Shown in pieces: positions 43,655-52,192 of a stretch of 62,585 nt of DNA. Position 1 is the first letter of the stretch; every line of letters begins with the position of its first letter. Under the pieces are notes generated by a model, which made no database searches, was not told the DNA's origin, and was given only the letters and a program-made list of their open reading frames with translations. The translations under genes and the position numbers were made by a program. Where the stretch lies: contig JACUUX010000002.1 in the NCBI GenBank assembly GCA_014859105.1, positions 98,118 through 160,702 on the forward strand, read 5' to 3'. The DNA is from Nitrospirota bacterium (GTDB lineage Bacteria; Nitrospirota; Thermodesulfovibrionia; Thermodesulfovibrionales; SM23-35).

Positions 43655-45289
43655 TTAAACAAAAGAGAGGGCTTCCTGATACTCGGCCCGTAATTTTTCT
43701 TTACTGATTCCGATATCAATAAAATCCCATGGAAGGATTTCATTGAATCCTTTTTTTCTGAAGATATAAAAGTCTTTATTAATACCCACATTTTCTGCCG
43801 CTTTTGTCCAGTCTTCAGTCTTTGACATTTCTTCGATTACTCCTGAGACCCTTCTGTCACCCATAGAGAATAATCCCTGCATATATGCATATTTCGGGAC
43901 ATCATGGAATACCTTAATACCTTTTAGATTTTGAAATCCTTTTTTGATAATCTTTAACCTTCTTTTAACTTCAACCGGATGCTCCATAGGATGCCACTGG
44001 AATGGTGTAAATGGTTTTGGTACAAAAGTGCTGATGCTTAGGGTAATATTCCTTTTTTCGGAGATATCCCCTATTTTTTTTACGAGGTGAACTATACCCT
44101 CAATATCTTCACTTGTTTCTGTCGGCAATCCTACCATGAAATAAAGCCTGAGTGTTTCTATCCCCTCTAAGAAAAGCAATTCTGAGGTACGTAGTATATC
44201 CTCCTCCGAGATCTTTTTATCAATGACCTTCCTTAATCGTTCTGTCCCTGCTTCGGGTGCGATAGAAATACTCTTACGGCCTCTCATAAAGCTCACCAAT
44301 TCAGCACTCTTTTCACTTGCACGCAGGGATGTAATCGAAAAATCAACGCCGTTTACCTTAAGTACTTCACTTATATACGGATAATCTGAGAGTGAAGGGC
44401 CTATCAGGCCTATTCTTCTTGTTTTATCCTTTGCTGCTTTTACCTCATTTTTTATTGCCTCTAAATCCTTCTTTCTCGGCGGGTTGTATATTTTTCCTGC
44501 AACACAGAACCTGCAGTTCCACGGACACCCCCTCATTGTCTCTATAAGATACATGTCAGAGAATTCAGTTTCAGATGTGATGACCGATGTTGTAATTTTT
44601 GATTCCGAGATATTTCTGATATAACGTCTCTTTATTATCCCGGAAGCTCCTGCTGAATGTTGTCTTCCTGATATTTTTCCTTCGGCATCATAAGATATGC
44701 TGTAGAATCGGGGAACATATATACCTTCAACATTGCATACATTCTTAAGAACCTCTAATCTGTCTGATGACGATCTGTAGACATCTATAAATTCGTAAAG
44801 CATCTCATCTGCTTCACCTATAAAACAGATGTCAAAAAAATCGGCAACAGGTTCAGGATTAAAGAATGTGCATACGCCACCCATAATGATTACAGGATGA
44901 TATGATTTTCTTTCAGAGCTTCTGAGGGGGATTTTTGATAACTCAAAAATTTTTATAATATTGGGATAGTCGTTTTCAAAAGAGACGGAAAAGGCAATTA
45001 TATCGAAGCGATTAAGGGTTCTCTTTGATTCCATTGAGAAGAGTTCTGTATCAGTCCGTATATATTCATTGATATTACTGCCGTCCGGAAGAAAAGCCCG
45101 TTCACAGACAACATCCTTAAGACTGTTCAGAAGGCCGTAAATGCCCTGAAAGCCGAGATTGGACATTCCAACGTGGTATGTATTCGGATAGACAAGGGCA
45201 ATGTTAATTTTCCCTCCCGGATCTTTATATATAGTTCCTTTTTCTTTAGACAGGAGAAAGTCTATTTTTTTTTTCAGTTTCTGGCTCAT
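43655..45289 (-). CDS. B12-binding-type radical SAM protein (TIGR03960-like)
   Basis: 544 aa from ATG 45289, whose ATG overlaps the DUF3786 stop (ATGA). An N-terminal cobalamin-binding-like Rossmann half includes INIALVYPNTYHVGMSNLGF and GGVCTFFNPEPVADFFDICF. The radical SAM core carries ETMRGCPWNCRFCVAGKIY, with the three SAM-cluster Cys as C-x3-C-x2-C. ISIAPEAGTERLRKVIDK and FMVGLPTETSEDIEG follow. Family members are often fused or adjacent to DUF2344 proteins of unknown function. Its reaction is unknown. Confidence 0.9.
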   Translation of the reverse strand: MSQKLKKKIDFLLSKEKGTIYKDPGGKINIALVYPNTYHVGMSNLGFQGIYGLLNSLKDVVCERAFLPDGSNINEYIRTDTELFSMESKRTLNRFDIIAFSVSFENDYPNIIKIFELSKIPLRSSERKSYHPVIIMGGVCTFFNPEPVADFFDICFIGEADEMLYEFIDVYRSSSDRLEVLKNVCNVEGIYVPRFYSISYDAEGKISGRQHSAGASGIIKRRYIRNISESKITTSVITSETEFSDMYLIETMRGCPWNCRFCVAGKIYNPPRKKDLEAIKNEVKAAKDKTRRIGLIGPSLSDYPYISEVLKVNGVDFSITSLRASEKSAELVSFMRGRKSISIAPEAGTERLRKVIDKKISEEDILRTSELLFLEGIETLRLYFMVGLPTETSEDIEGIVHLVKKIGDISEKRNITLSISTFVPKPFTPFQWHPMEHPVEVKRRLKIIKKGFQNLKGIKVFHDVPKYAYMQGLFSMGDRRVSGVIEEMSKTEDWTKAAENVGINKDFYIFRKKGFNEILPWDFIDIGISKEKLRAEYQEALSFV

Positions 45290-45888
45290 AGCATTACCAG
45301 AACACTCAGCATTGCCGTCGACCATATAATATCAAGCGGAAGTTGAACCTCGCATGATGAATCCAGGAGCAAATCTGCCCTTGCTGGAAATTCTTCGTCC
45401 TTAACCCATAAAATTAGAATCACAGGGATCCTGGGCAGGGGGCTAAGCTTTATTGAAGCATCTCCGTAAAGTAAAGTTTCGCCGCAGATCTCTCTTCCCC
45501 TTTTTAAAAAAACTTGTTTATCATCTTGAAATTTTTCGGCCATTCTGTCTAAAGGCAGGATATGACTTCCCCTGAAAAACAAATCGCCGCCTTTAAGATC
45601 TTCTGGCTTTATAAGTCTTCCCGTGAGTGAGATATCCTTTGCATTAATTAAGTACCAGAGGCAGGAGTAAATAAAAAAATAACCATATTTATTAATTAAT
45701 ACTTCTCCCGAAGGTGTGAGGCTTCTGATGATTCTTTCGTCAGTATTTATTGAAAAATCGGCACAGAATGATCTTAATATGTAACAATACGTTTTTTCAT
45801 CAAACCTTACAGATGCATTTTTACAAACAGCTACTGTATCAAGACTTTTCAATATTTCCCATGCTTTTTCTATTCCGGGAGTGAGCAT
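45286..45888 (-). CDS. DUF3786 domain protein
   Basis: 200 aa from ATG 45888 (MLTPGIEKAWEILKSLD). LKGGDLFFRGSHILPLDRMA, GREICGETLLYGDASIKLSP and LPRIPVILILWVKDEEFPAR match DUF3786, common in anaerobes and often with iron-sulfur or corrinoid functions nearby. Coupled by ATGA to the radical SAM gene, so a joint role is probable. A start at 45906 is also open. Confidence 0.75.
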   Translation of the reverse strand: MLTPGIEKAWEILKSLDTVAVCKNASVRFDEKTYCYILRSFCADFSINTDERIIRSLTPSGEVLINKYGYFFIYSCLWYLINAKDISLTGRLIKPEDLKGGDLFFRGSHILPLDRMAEKFQDDKQVFLKRGREICGETLLYGDASIKLSPLPRIPVILILWVKDEEFPARADLLLDSSCEVQLPLDIIWSTAMLSVLVML

Positions 45889-46049
45889 ATAGAAATGATA
45901 ACACAATTATCGGCGCTCAACTGAATTTCCTGGCAAACATATTTTTAAGTTTACGGGATTCCTCTTTCTATAGAGCAGTTGAAGAAAATGGCGATGCCAA
46001 TGGGGAAAAAGTGATAAGGGAGGATTAAAGGGGGATTTTTACAATAACT

Positions 46050-46925
46050 CTATAATCTTCCTTCCTCTCGCAGGCTATTTATTATCTCCTGAATTTTCGG
46101 CAGTGCATCGAGTGCTGCCTTTTCGCCTTCAAGTATTGCCTCATGCCTCTTTGAAAAATCAGCACTGCCTATATACCCGATTTTTGGACGGATTACAACA
46201 TCTGCCTTTGAAAGCTGTATAGCTGAAAGTTTTGAATACATTATGTTTATTGCCTGAAGTATAGTTTCAATTGTCCCCCTCGGCGGAGATGATTCGACGT
46301 CACTCGATAGGTCCACAGCAATGACTATATCTGCTCCGAGCCTCCTTGCAGCATCAACAGCTACAGGACTCACAGTACCGCCGTCCACATACATTCTTCC
46401 GGAAATATTTACAGGCCTGAATATACCCGGTATCGAACAACTCGCCCTTACCGCAGTGCCTGTATTTCCAATTCCGAACACTACCTCATTGCCGCTTTGA
46501 ATATCAGTAGAAACAGCATAAAAGGGTATCTTTAACTTTTCCATCGGGGTGTTCCTCAGTATGTTATTTAGATAAACTTCAAGTTTTTCTCCTTTTATAA
46601 ACCCATTATCAGGCAGGGTTAAATCAATAACGTCGTCTCTCCTGATAGCGAAAGATATTTTTTGAAGCTCAAATGCATTATATCCATAAGCATATAGAGC
46701 CCCCACAAAACTCCCTGCACTTGTGCCTACAATCATATGAACGGGTATGTTATTTGACTCGATTACCTTTAATACTCCTATATGTGCAAAACCTTTTGAT
46801 GCACCTGCACCGAGGACAATCGCTATTTTAGCCGGCGCGGGAGGCGGCTGAATTTCCACAGGAGCACATGAAAAGACAGATATAAGAATAAACAAATAAA
46901 CTGATATTTTTAATACTTTAATCAT
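46050..46925 (-). CDS. Patatin-like phospholipase lipoprotein (RssA family)
   Basis: 291 aa. The signal peptide ends with lipobox VFSC, with Cys20 as lipid-modified residue. The patatin domain has the oxyanion loop IVLGAGASKGFAHIGVLK, the nucleophile elbow GTSAG (Ser69) and the catalytic Asp in YVDGGTVSPVAVDA. AIVIAVDL follows. It is a membrane-anchored Ser-Asp lipase or acyl hydrolase, probably acting on phospholipid in the envelope. Confidence 0.92.
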   Translation of the reverse strand: MIKVLKISVYLFILISVFSCAPVEIQPPPAPAKIAIVLGAGASKGFAHIGVLKVIESNNIPVHMIVGTSAGSFVGALYAYGYNAFELQKISFAIRRDDVIDLTLPDNGFIKGEKLEVYLNNILRNTPMEKLKIPFYAVSTDIQSGNEVVFGIGNTGTAVRASCSIPGIFRPVNISGRMYVDGGTVSPVAVDAARRLGADIVIAVDLSSDVESSPPRGTIETILQAINIMYSKLSAIQLSKADVVIRPKIGYIGSADFSKRHEAILEGEKAALDALPKIQEIINSLREEGRL

Positions 46926-47013
46926 TTAAGCTTTCAATGTGAGTCTATCAAATTACGCCCAAATCTTATTTATTAATAAATAAGAAAGAACTTAAAGTGT
47001 TAAAATTATATCT

Positions 47014-47754
47014 GTGAATATTATAACAGCAAAAGGCTTAACAAAATATTATAACTCTCTCAAAGCGGTTGACAATATAGATTTTGAAATAGTGAATGGT
47101 GAATGTTTCGGTTTCCTCGGTCCGAATGGAGCAGGGAAGACAACGGTGATGCGTATAATCTATTGCTTCATGCCGCCGAGTTCCGGGGATGTACGGGTAT
47201 TCGGCATGGACGTTACCAAAAACCCAAGCCGGATAAAAGCCCGTATAGGTGTCATGCCTCAGGAAGACAACCTCGACCCGGATCTTACAGTGTTTGAAAA
47301 CCTCATCGTATATGCGCGGTATTTTGACATTCGCAAAAAAAATTCTTCGCCACTCGCGTGGGAACTCCTTGACTTTGTCGGGTTGAAAGAGAAAGCACAT
47401 GTTCGTATAAAGAGTCTCTCAGGGGGGATGAAACGCGGACTGATCCTTGCACGGTCATTAATGAATAATCCTGAACTGCTCATTCTTGATGAGCCTACAA
47501 CAGGTCTTGATCCCCACAGCAGGCGCACTGTGTGGGAGAAAATGAACCTTCTCAAATCAAAAGGCACCACCCTTATCCTCACCACGCATTACATGGAAGA
47601 AGCAGAAAAGCTTTGCGACAGGGTGGCGATTATGGATTCAGGCAAGATTGTAACCATCGGTACTCCATCAAGACTCATGAGGTTGCACGGAGGAAATCTT
47701 GAAGAAGTGTATCTTAAGTTGACAGGTCGACAACTTGTGGAGACGGTTGTTTAA
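47014..47754 (+). CDS. ABC-2 transporter ATPase (NodI/CcmA-like)
   Basis: 246 aa from GTG 47014. Walker A GPNGAGKTTVMRII, signature LSGGMKRGLILARSL, Walker B LLILDEPTTGLDPHSRR and the switch TTHYMEEAEKLCDRV. SRLMRLHGGNLEEVYLKLTG near the end resembles the NodI/DrrA exporters. There is no clear Shine-Dalgarno. The permease begins 43 nt downstream. Confidence 0.93.
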   Translation: MNIITAKGLTKYYNSLKAVDNIDFEIVNGECFGFLGPNGAGKTTVMRIIYCFMPPSSGDVRVFGMDVTKNPSRIKARIGVMPQEDNLDPDLTVFENLIVYARYFDIRKKNSSPLAWELLDFVGLKEKAHVRIKSLSGGMKRGLILARSLMNNPELLILDEPTTGLDPHSRRTVWEKMNLLKSKGTTLILTTHYMEEAEKLCDRVAIMDSGKIVTIGTPSRLMRLHGGNLEEVYLKLTGRQLVETVV

Positions 47755-47797
47755 CTTTTTATCATCATTATTACCAATGATGACCGGATATTTTTAA

Positions 47798-48553
47798 ATG
47801 AAAATTAAACGAGTATTCAGGGTCTGGCAGAGGCATTTTACGGTGTATACAAAACTCTATAAGTCAAGTATTGCCCTTAACTTTGTTGAACCGGTTCTTT
47901 ACCTTGCTGCACTGGGGCTCGGACTTGGCGCGTTTATTCGGGAAATCAACGGAGTCCCCTACATAAAATTCATCGCACCCGGTATCATTGCGTCATCTTC
48001 CATGTTTGCTGCAATCTATGAATGTACTTATGGCACATATATCAGAATGACATATCAGAAGACTTTTGACGCAATACTTGCAACACCAGTGAATCTCGAT
48101 GATCTTATCGCGGGTGAACTCATGTGGGGAGCTACAAAAAGCGTGATGTACGGCACGGTAATTATTATAGTGATTTCTCTTTTCGGGCTTGTTGATTCCC
48201 CATTAATCATACTTGCTATCCCTGTCCTTTTCATAACCGGCCTTATTTTTTCAGAGATATCTGTAATTTTTACAGCTGTTATCCCCGGTATAGATTCTTT
48301 TAACTATTTCTATACCCTTCTCATGACCCCCATGTTTCTTTTTTCCGGCATCTTTTTCCCTCTGGATAGCCTGCCCCCTGTTATTTCGAAGATCGCATTT
48401 TTCACACCGCTGTATCATCTCGTAAATATATGCAGGGCGTTTGCGTCAGGCCAGATAGCAATTGTTTCAGGGGATTTGCTGTGGGTTCTTGCAGTAGCGA
48501 TTCTGCTTTCTCCTTATCCTTTCAGGCTTATGAGGAGGAGGATACTTAAGTAA
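47798..48553 (+). CDS. ABC-2 permease (NodJ-like)
   Basis: 251 aa with six membrane helices. SIALNFVEPVLYLAALGLGL is typical of the NodJ branch. FLFSGIFFPLDSLPPVISKI and FFTPLYHLVNICRAFASGQI are the ABC2 signature region. It exports an unknown substrate, in other species lipo-oligosaccharides or antibiotics. Its start is 43 nt after the ATPase stop. Confidence 0.92.
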   Translation: MKIKRVFRVWQRHFTVYTKLYKSSIALNFVEPVLYLAALGLGLGAFIREINGVPYIKFIAPGIIASSSMFAAIYECTYGTYIRMTYQKTFDAILATPVNLDDLIAGELMWGATKSVMYGTVIIIVISLFGLVDSPLIILAIPVLFITGLIFSEISVIFTAVIPGIDSFNYFYTLLMTPMFLFSGIFFPLDSLPPVISKIAFFTPLYHLVNICRAFASGQIAIVSGDLLWVLAVAILLSPYPFRLMRRRILK

Positions 48554-48611
48554 CCCTTACCCGATTTTATTTGACAGATTTAAAGCAGATATCGAATTCA
48601 ACACCTGCACA

Positions 48612-48640
48612 TTGACGTGGTATAAATTTTACCGCATAAT
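48612..48640 (+). promoter_or_regulatory. Sigma70-like promoter of the K+ channel gene
   Basis: TTGACG (48612-48617), exactly 17 bases, then CATAAT (48635-48640). Each box has one mismatch to consensus. The ATG follows at 48660, leaving a leader of about 12 nt. Confidence 0.6.
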
Positions 48641-48659
48641 CAATTAAAGAAAAATATCC

Positions 48660-50342
48660 ATGAAATTTGTAACCTCACAACTTATGTACTTTTTGCAAAA
48701 TAAGATGACGAAAAGAAACATCCGCCTTCTTTTCAAGATCCTGTTAATCATATCATTTACCATCGCTTTATATAGCATTCTATTCCATTTTATCATGGAG
48801 TATGAGGGAAGAAAATATTCATGTATTACAGGCCTTTACTGGACATTGACCACTATGTCGACACTCGGCTTTGGTGATATAACCTTTACGTCTGATTTAG
48901 GACGTCTGTTTTCAAGTTTTGTACTCCTGTCAGGAATTGTCTTTCTGCTGGTAATGCTTCCGTTTACCTTTATCCGTTTTTTTTATGCTCCCTGGTTAGA
49001 GGCCCAATCCCAATCAAGAACACCGCGTGAATTGCCTTTTAATACATCCGGTCATGTTATCATCACAAATTTCGACCCTGTTTCAACCAGTCTCATAGAA
49101 AAACTGAAGCAATATAATTTCCCTTATGTAATAGCCCTGACAGACCAGCAGAGGGCATCTGAACTCTATGACATGAACTACAGAGTCGTAGTCGGTGACC
49201 TTGACAGGCCCGAGACATACAAGAGACTCCGGATAGAAAATGCTGCACTTCTTGTAGTCAATAACGATGATATGCTCAATACGAATATAATATCTACCGT
49301 TAGGGAACTCTCTGAAAATGTCCCAATAGTCACCAGTGCTGATGCAGAGGATTCCGTAGATATTCTTCAGCTTGCCGGTGCTACACATGTCTTTCAATTT
49401 ACCAGAATGCTCGGAGAATCCTTAGCGCGGCATGCGCCTGGAGTATCTACAAAGGCAAACATTATTGGCAGGTTCGGCCCGTTGCTCATTGCTGAAGCGC
49501 CTGTAATGAGAACTCCTTTTGAGGGGAAGAAACTTATTGAGAGCAGATTGAGGGAGACAGCGGGTGTCAATGTAGTCGGTATCTGGCAGAGGGGCAAATT
49601 CGAAATTCCTAATGCAGATACACTTATTCATCCTGCAAGTATCCTTTTGCTTGCCGGCTCCGATGAGCAATTTAAAAAATATGATAAGTTGACCGGCAGT
49701 TTTCTTACTTTTTCTACTCCTGTAGTGATACTCGGAGGAGGACGTGTGGGGCAGGCGGTAGCAAGCGCGTTAGCAGAGCGCGGGATAGATTATAGAATTG
49801 TAGAGAAGAAAAAACATCTTATTGAAGACAGCAAAAAGTACATCCTGGGAAGCGCAGCAGATATCAACACCCTCATTCAGGCAGGGATAAATGAGGGTCC
49901 TGCAGTATTTATTACGACTCACGATGACGATATAAATATCTATCTTACGATCTACTGCAGAAAGCTAAGAGCGGATATGCAGATTATCAGCAGAGCGAAT
50001 CTTGACCGTAACATAAATACACTTTATTCTGCAGGTGCTGATCTGGTTATGTCATATGCTTCAATGGGAGCTAACAGTATTATTAATATATTGAAGCCAG
50101 ACGAAATCCTGATGCTCGCCGAGGGATTAAATATCTTCCGCATGCACGTGCCTTCGTCACTTATAGGCAAACCTCTTTATGATACCAAAATAAGAGAAAA
50201 AACAGGATGCAATGTTGTTGCCATACATTCTCACGACACTTTCAGTATAAACCCTGACCCGTCTGTACTGCTCATGAAAGACGAGGAGTTAATTCTAATA
50301 GGAACTGCAGAGGCAGAGAAGAAATTTATGCAAAATTTATGA
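48660..50342 (+). CDS. Two-helix potassium channel with double TrkA (RCK) domains
   Basis: 560 aa. Helix 1 (FKILLIISFTIALYSILFHF), pore loop YWTLTTMSTLGFGDI with selectivity filter TLGFGD at residues 68-73 (usual TVGYGD), helix 2 (FSSFVLLSGIVFLLVMLPFT). Two cytoplasmic TrkA-N domains follow: VIITNFDPVSTSLIEKLKQY and VVILGGGRVGQAVASALAER. Each is followed by a TrkA-C type domain (FEGKKLIESRLRETAGVNVV and LIGKPLYDTKIREKTGCNVV). The first Rossmann loop is degenerate (TNFDPVS), the second intact (GGGRVG), so only one may bind nucleotide. Confidence 0.93.
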   Translation: MKFVTSQLMYFLQNKMTKRNIRLLFKILLIISFTIALYSILFHFIMEYEGRKYSCITGLYWTLTTMSTLGFGDITFTSDLGRLFSSFVLLSGIVFLLVMLPFTFIRFFYAPWLEAQSQSRTPRELPFNTSGHVIITNFDPVSTSLIEKLKQYNFPYVIALTDQQRASELYDMNYRVVVGDLDRPETYKRLRIENAALLVVNNDDMLNTNIISTVRELSENVPIVTSADAEDSVDILQLAGATHVFQFTRMLGESLARHAPGVSTKANIIGRFGPLLIAEAPVMRTPFEGKKLIESRLRETAGVNVVGIWQRGKFEIPNADTLIHPASILLLAGSDEQFKKYDKLTGSFLTFSTPVVILGGGRVGQAVASALAERGIDYRIVEKKKHLIEDSKKYILGSAADINTLIQAGINEGPAVFITTHDDDINIYLTIYCRKLRADMQIISRANLDRNINTLYSAGADLVMSYASMGANSIINILKPDEILMLAEGLNIFRMHVPSSLIGKPLYDTKIREKTGCNVVAIHSHDTFSINPDPSVLLMKDEELILIGTAEAEKKFMQNL

Positions 50343-50359
50343 ATTAAAAGGGTTAGGCA

Positions 50360-51292
50360 TCAGCGAGGCAATGCCACAGTCTTCAACGCAAACATTAGAC
50401 CGTGCTTTTTCAGCAATTCTATCTGCTCCTTATTATGCACAAGGAGGGCACCGGCAAATCCCAGCGAGTTGATTGATATCGAATCGAAAAACTCCCGGGC
50501 TCTCGGTATTATGAGCATCCAGTGCCTTGTTAAGAGAAGGCAATAGGGTGCTGACTGTTTTTTTAAAATTTCAGCATCTGGAGTATTAAGTCCCGCTTCT
50601 CTGAGCATAATGGAATAAAGCTTAAAGGTTTTTCTTGCAGCAGCATAAGTTGAGGAAATGATGTCATCCGGAAGCCAGGAAAAAAAATGGAGGAAGGGAA
50701 ATCCGTGTATGATACCGGGACCGCTGGGAAACTTTGCCTCTGCAAGTAAAGGCTCTATAGGAACCTCGGGGCCTTCCGGGGCGAGGGGAAGAGGAACCAT
50801 CTGGAGATGTTTGTGCCTCTGGCTTGCACCTGCAGCCCCGCCGCCATTATAAAACCCAAGTCCACTGTATTCAGCCATACATGCCCAGAGTGCCTCAAAA
50901 TCCTCTATGGTGAGGAGGGCTTCCTGGTCTTCAAAATGCCTTGTGACGATGAGTAGATGGTGCTCGACGACATTGAATTTATTGAGCAGGGCAATGTGAG
51001 ATTCAGAAACATCAGACACGAAAAGATTCCCGTCATAGGGCAGGAAGGGGTTCTCTGATTTTCCTGATACAGAAGCTTCTTCCATCTTTCGCCTTGCCTC
51101 TTCCTTTCGTTTCAGGCTCGAAAGGATCCTGACAAAAAAACGTATTCCGCTGTCTTCCACGAATTCATAGTCAGTTGGAATCGGCAGGAGTGCACCGCTG
51201 CGGATTGCCCGTTCTGTCGTTCGCACGATATCCTGCCACAGGGTTCCTTTCTTCAACAATATCTGTGAATCCTTCCTCATCTCAGGAGTCAT
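50360..51292 (-). CDS. Ap4A phosphorylase / ATP adenylyltransferase (APA1/2-like)
   Basis: 310 aa. FNVVEHHLLIVTRHFEDQEA and GAAGASQRHKHLQMVPLPLA carry the HIT-like HxHxQ catalytic centre (HKHLQ). The C-terminal ATP-adenylyltransferase part includes APYCLLLTRHWMLIIPRARE and INSLGFAGALLVHNKEQIEL. These enzymes cleave diadenosine tetraphosphate by phosphorolysis to ADP and ATP. Length matches the fungal and cyanobacterial forms. It is convergent with the K+ channel, 17 nt apart. Confidence 0.9.
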   Translation of the reverse strand: MTPEMRKDSQILLKKGTLWQDIVRTTERAIRSGALLPIPTDYEFVEDSGIRFFVRILSSLKRKEEARRKMEEASVSGKSENPFLPYDGNLFVSDVSESHIALLNKFNVVEHHLLIVTRHFEDQEALLTIEDFEALWACMAEYSGLGFYNGGGAAGASQRHKHLQMVPLPLAPEGPEVPIEPLLAEAKFPSGPGIIHGFPFLHFFSWLPDDIISSTYAAARKTFKLYSIMLREAGLNTPDAEILKKQSAPYCLLLTRHWMLIIPRAREFFDSISINSLGFAGALLVHNKEQIELLKKHGLMFALKTVALPR

Positions 51293-51408
51293 TTTATTTC
51301 TGTAGACCTTTTCATATGCGTGTCCTCAATTTTCTCAGGAACACTAATAGTTAGTCAACGGATAATACCTGATCTTCAGCTATGTTTCTTATAACATATG
51401 TTCAGTTC

Positions 51409-51414
51409 TATAAT
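51409..51414 (+). promoter_or_regulatory. -10 box 6 nt before the ATG of the following gene
   Basis: A perfect TATAAT at 51409-51414 precedes ATG 51421 with only ATATGA between. There is no Shine-Dalgarno. A leaderless transcript is implied. Confidence 0.45.
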
Positions 51415-51420
51415 ATATGA

Positions 51421-52059
51421 ATGAGCTTTTCTTTGAGCCGGAGATGGGTGCGTAAAAAAATTTCTGAACTGGATAAGGCAAGAGAGCCCTACCATATTGC
51501 TGCCCTGGTGCACATTTATATGGGCACCCTGACACTTGAGGAGATAGCAGCATGTGCAGGATTGAGCCTTGAAATGTTGCAAAGTTTGAGGGCAAACGCA
51601 AAATTTATGCGTCTGGTTGATACTTTCAAAAGAGAATTCACCGGCTATTTCAGGGAGGACCTCTTGATTAACGACCGCAATTCGGAAGAATACGATTCCG
51701 TTGCATCCGACTATTCAATGATCGAAGAGGTGGGCAGAATGCAGATCAGGGTGCCGCTTTTCACAAAGCTCAGAAACCTTGCGGAGAGCATAAAAAGTAA
51801 AAGCATATATAATCTTAAAACCGATAAGTATGACCTCATGCTATTTAAGAGACTCTTCTTGTTCTTTATATTCACAGAAAAGTATATACAGACTCGTTCG
51901 GCAGATTCTCTGTCTGTTATGAAACAGATTGCAGAAGAAATTGTATGGCCGGCACTCGACCTGGATATGAAAGAGATTGACAGAATACTGAATGAGCCAT
52001 TTGAGATAAAGGAAAAGCGTTTGAAAGATCTGAGGAAAAGTCTCGATGAGATTTTTTGA
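51421..52059 (+). CDS. Hypothetical protein with helix-turn-helix-like N-terminus
   Basis: 212 aa, all helical and charged. Residues 25-60 (AALVHIYMGTLTLEEIAACA and GLSLEMLQSLR) resemble a helix-turn-helix, but no DNA-binding family is clear. The later part contains LINDRNSEEYDSVASDYSMI and EIVWPALDLDMKEIDRILNE. It is a well-formed gene by composition and runs on its own between the Ap4A gene (divergent) and the MFS gene. I do not recognise it. Confidence 0.65.
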   Translation: MSFSLSRRWVRKKISELDKAREPYHIAALVHIYMGTLTLEEIAACAGLSLEMLQSLRANAKFMRLVDTFKREFTGYFREDLLINDRNSEEYDSVASDYSMIEEVGRMQIRVPLFTKLRNLAESIKSKSIYNLKTDKYDLMLFKRLFLFFIFTEKYIQTRSADSLSVMKQIAEEIVWPALDLDMKEIDRILNEPFEIKEKRLKDLRKSLDEIF

Positions 52060-52181
52060 TCCGTTCTAGTATATCCTGCCAACAGAAAGATCTATCGCCT
52101 TTATATTTTTTATTCATACATGGTAGTTTCAGGGTTTTTTGCGTTTGATCCATTTAATCGGGGCGAACCGCACATATCAGG

Positions 52182-52187
52182 TATAAT
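52182..52187 (+). promoter_or_regulatory. -10 box 5 nt before the MFS start
   Basis: A perfect TATAAT at 52182-52187, then AAACA, then ATG 52193. No Shine-Dalgarno is present and no -35 hexamer is recognisable. Confidence 0.45.
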
Positions 52188-52192
52188 AAACA

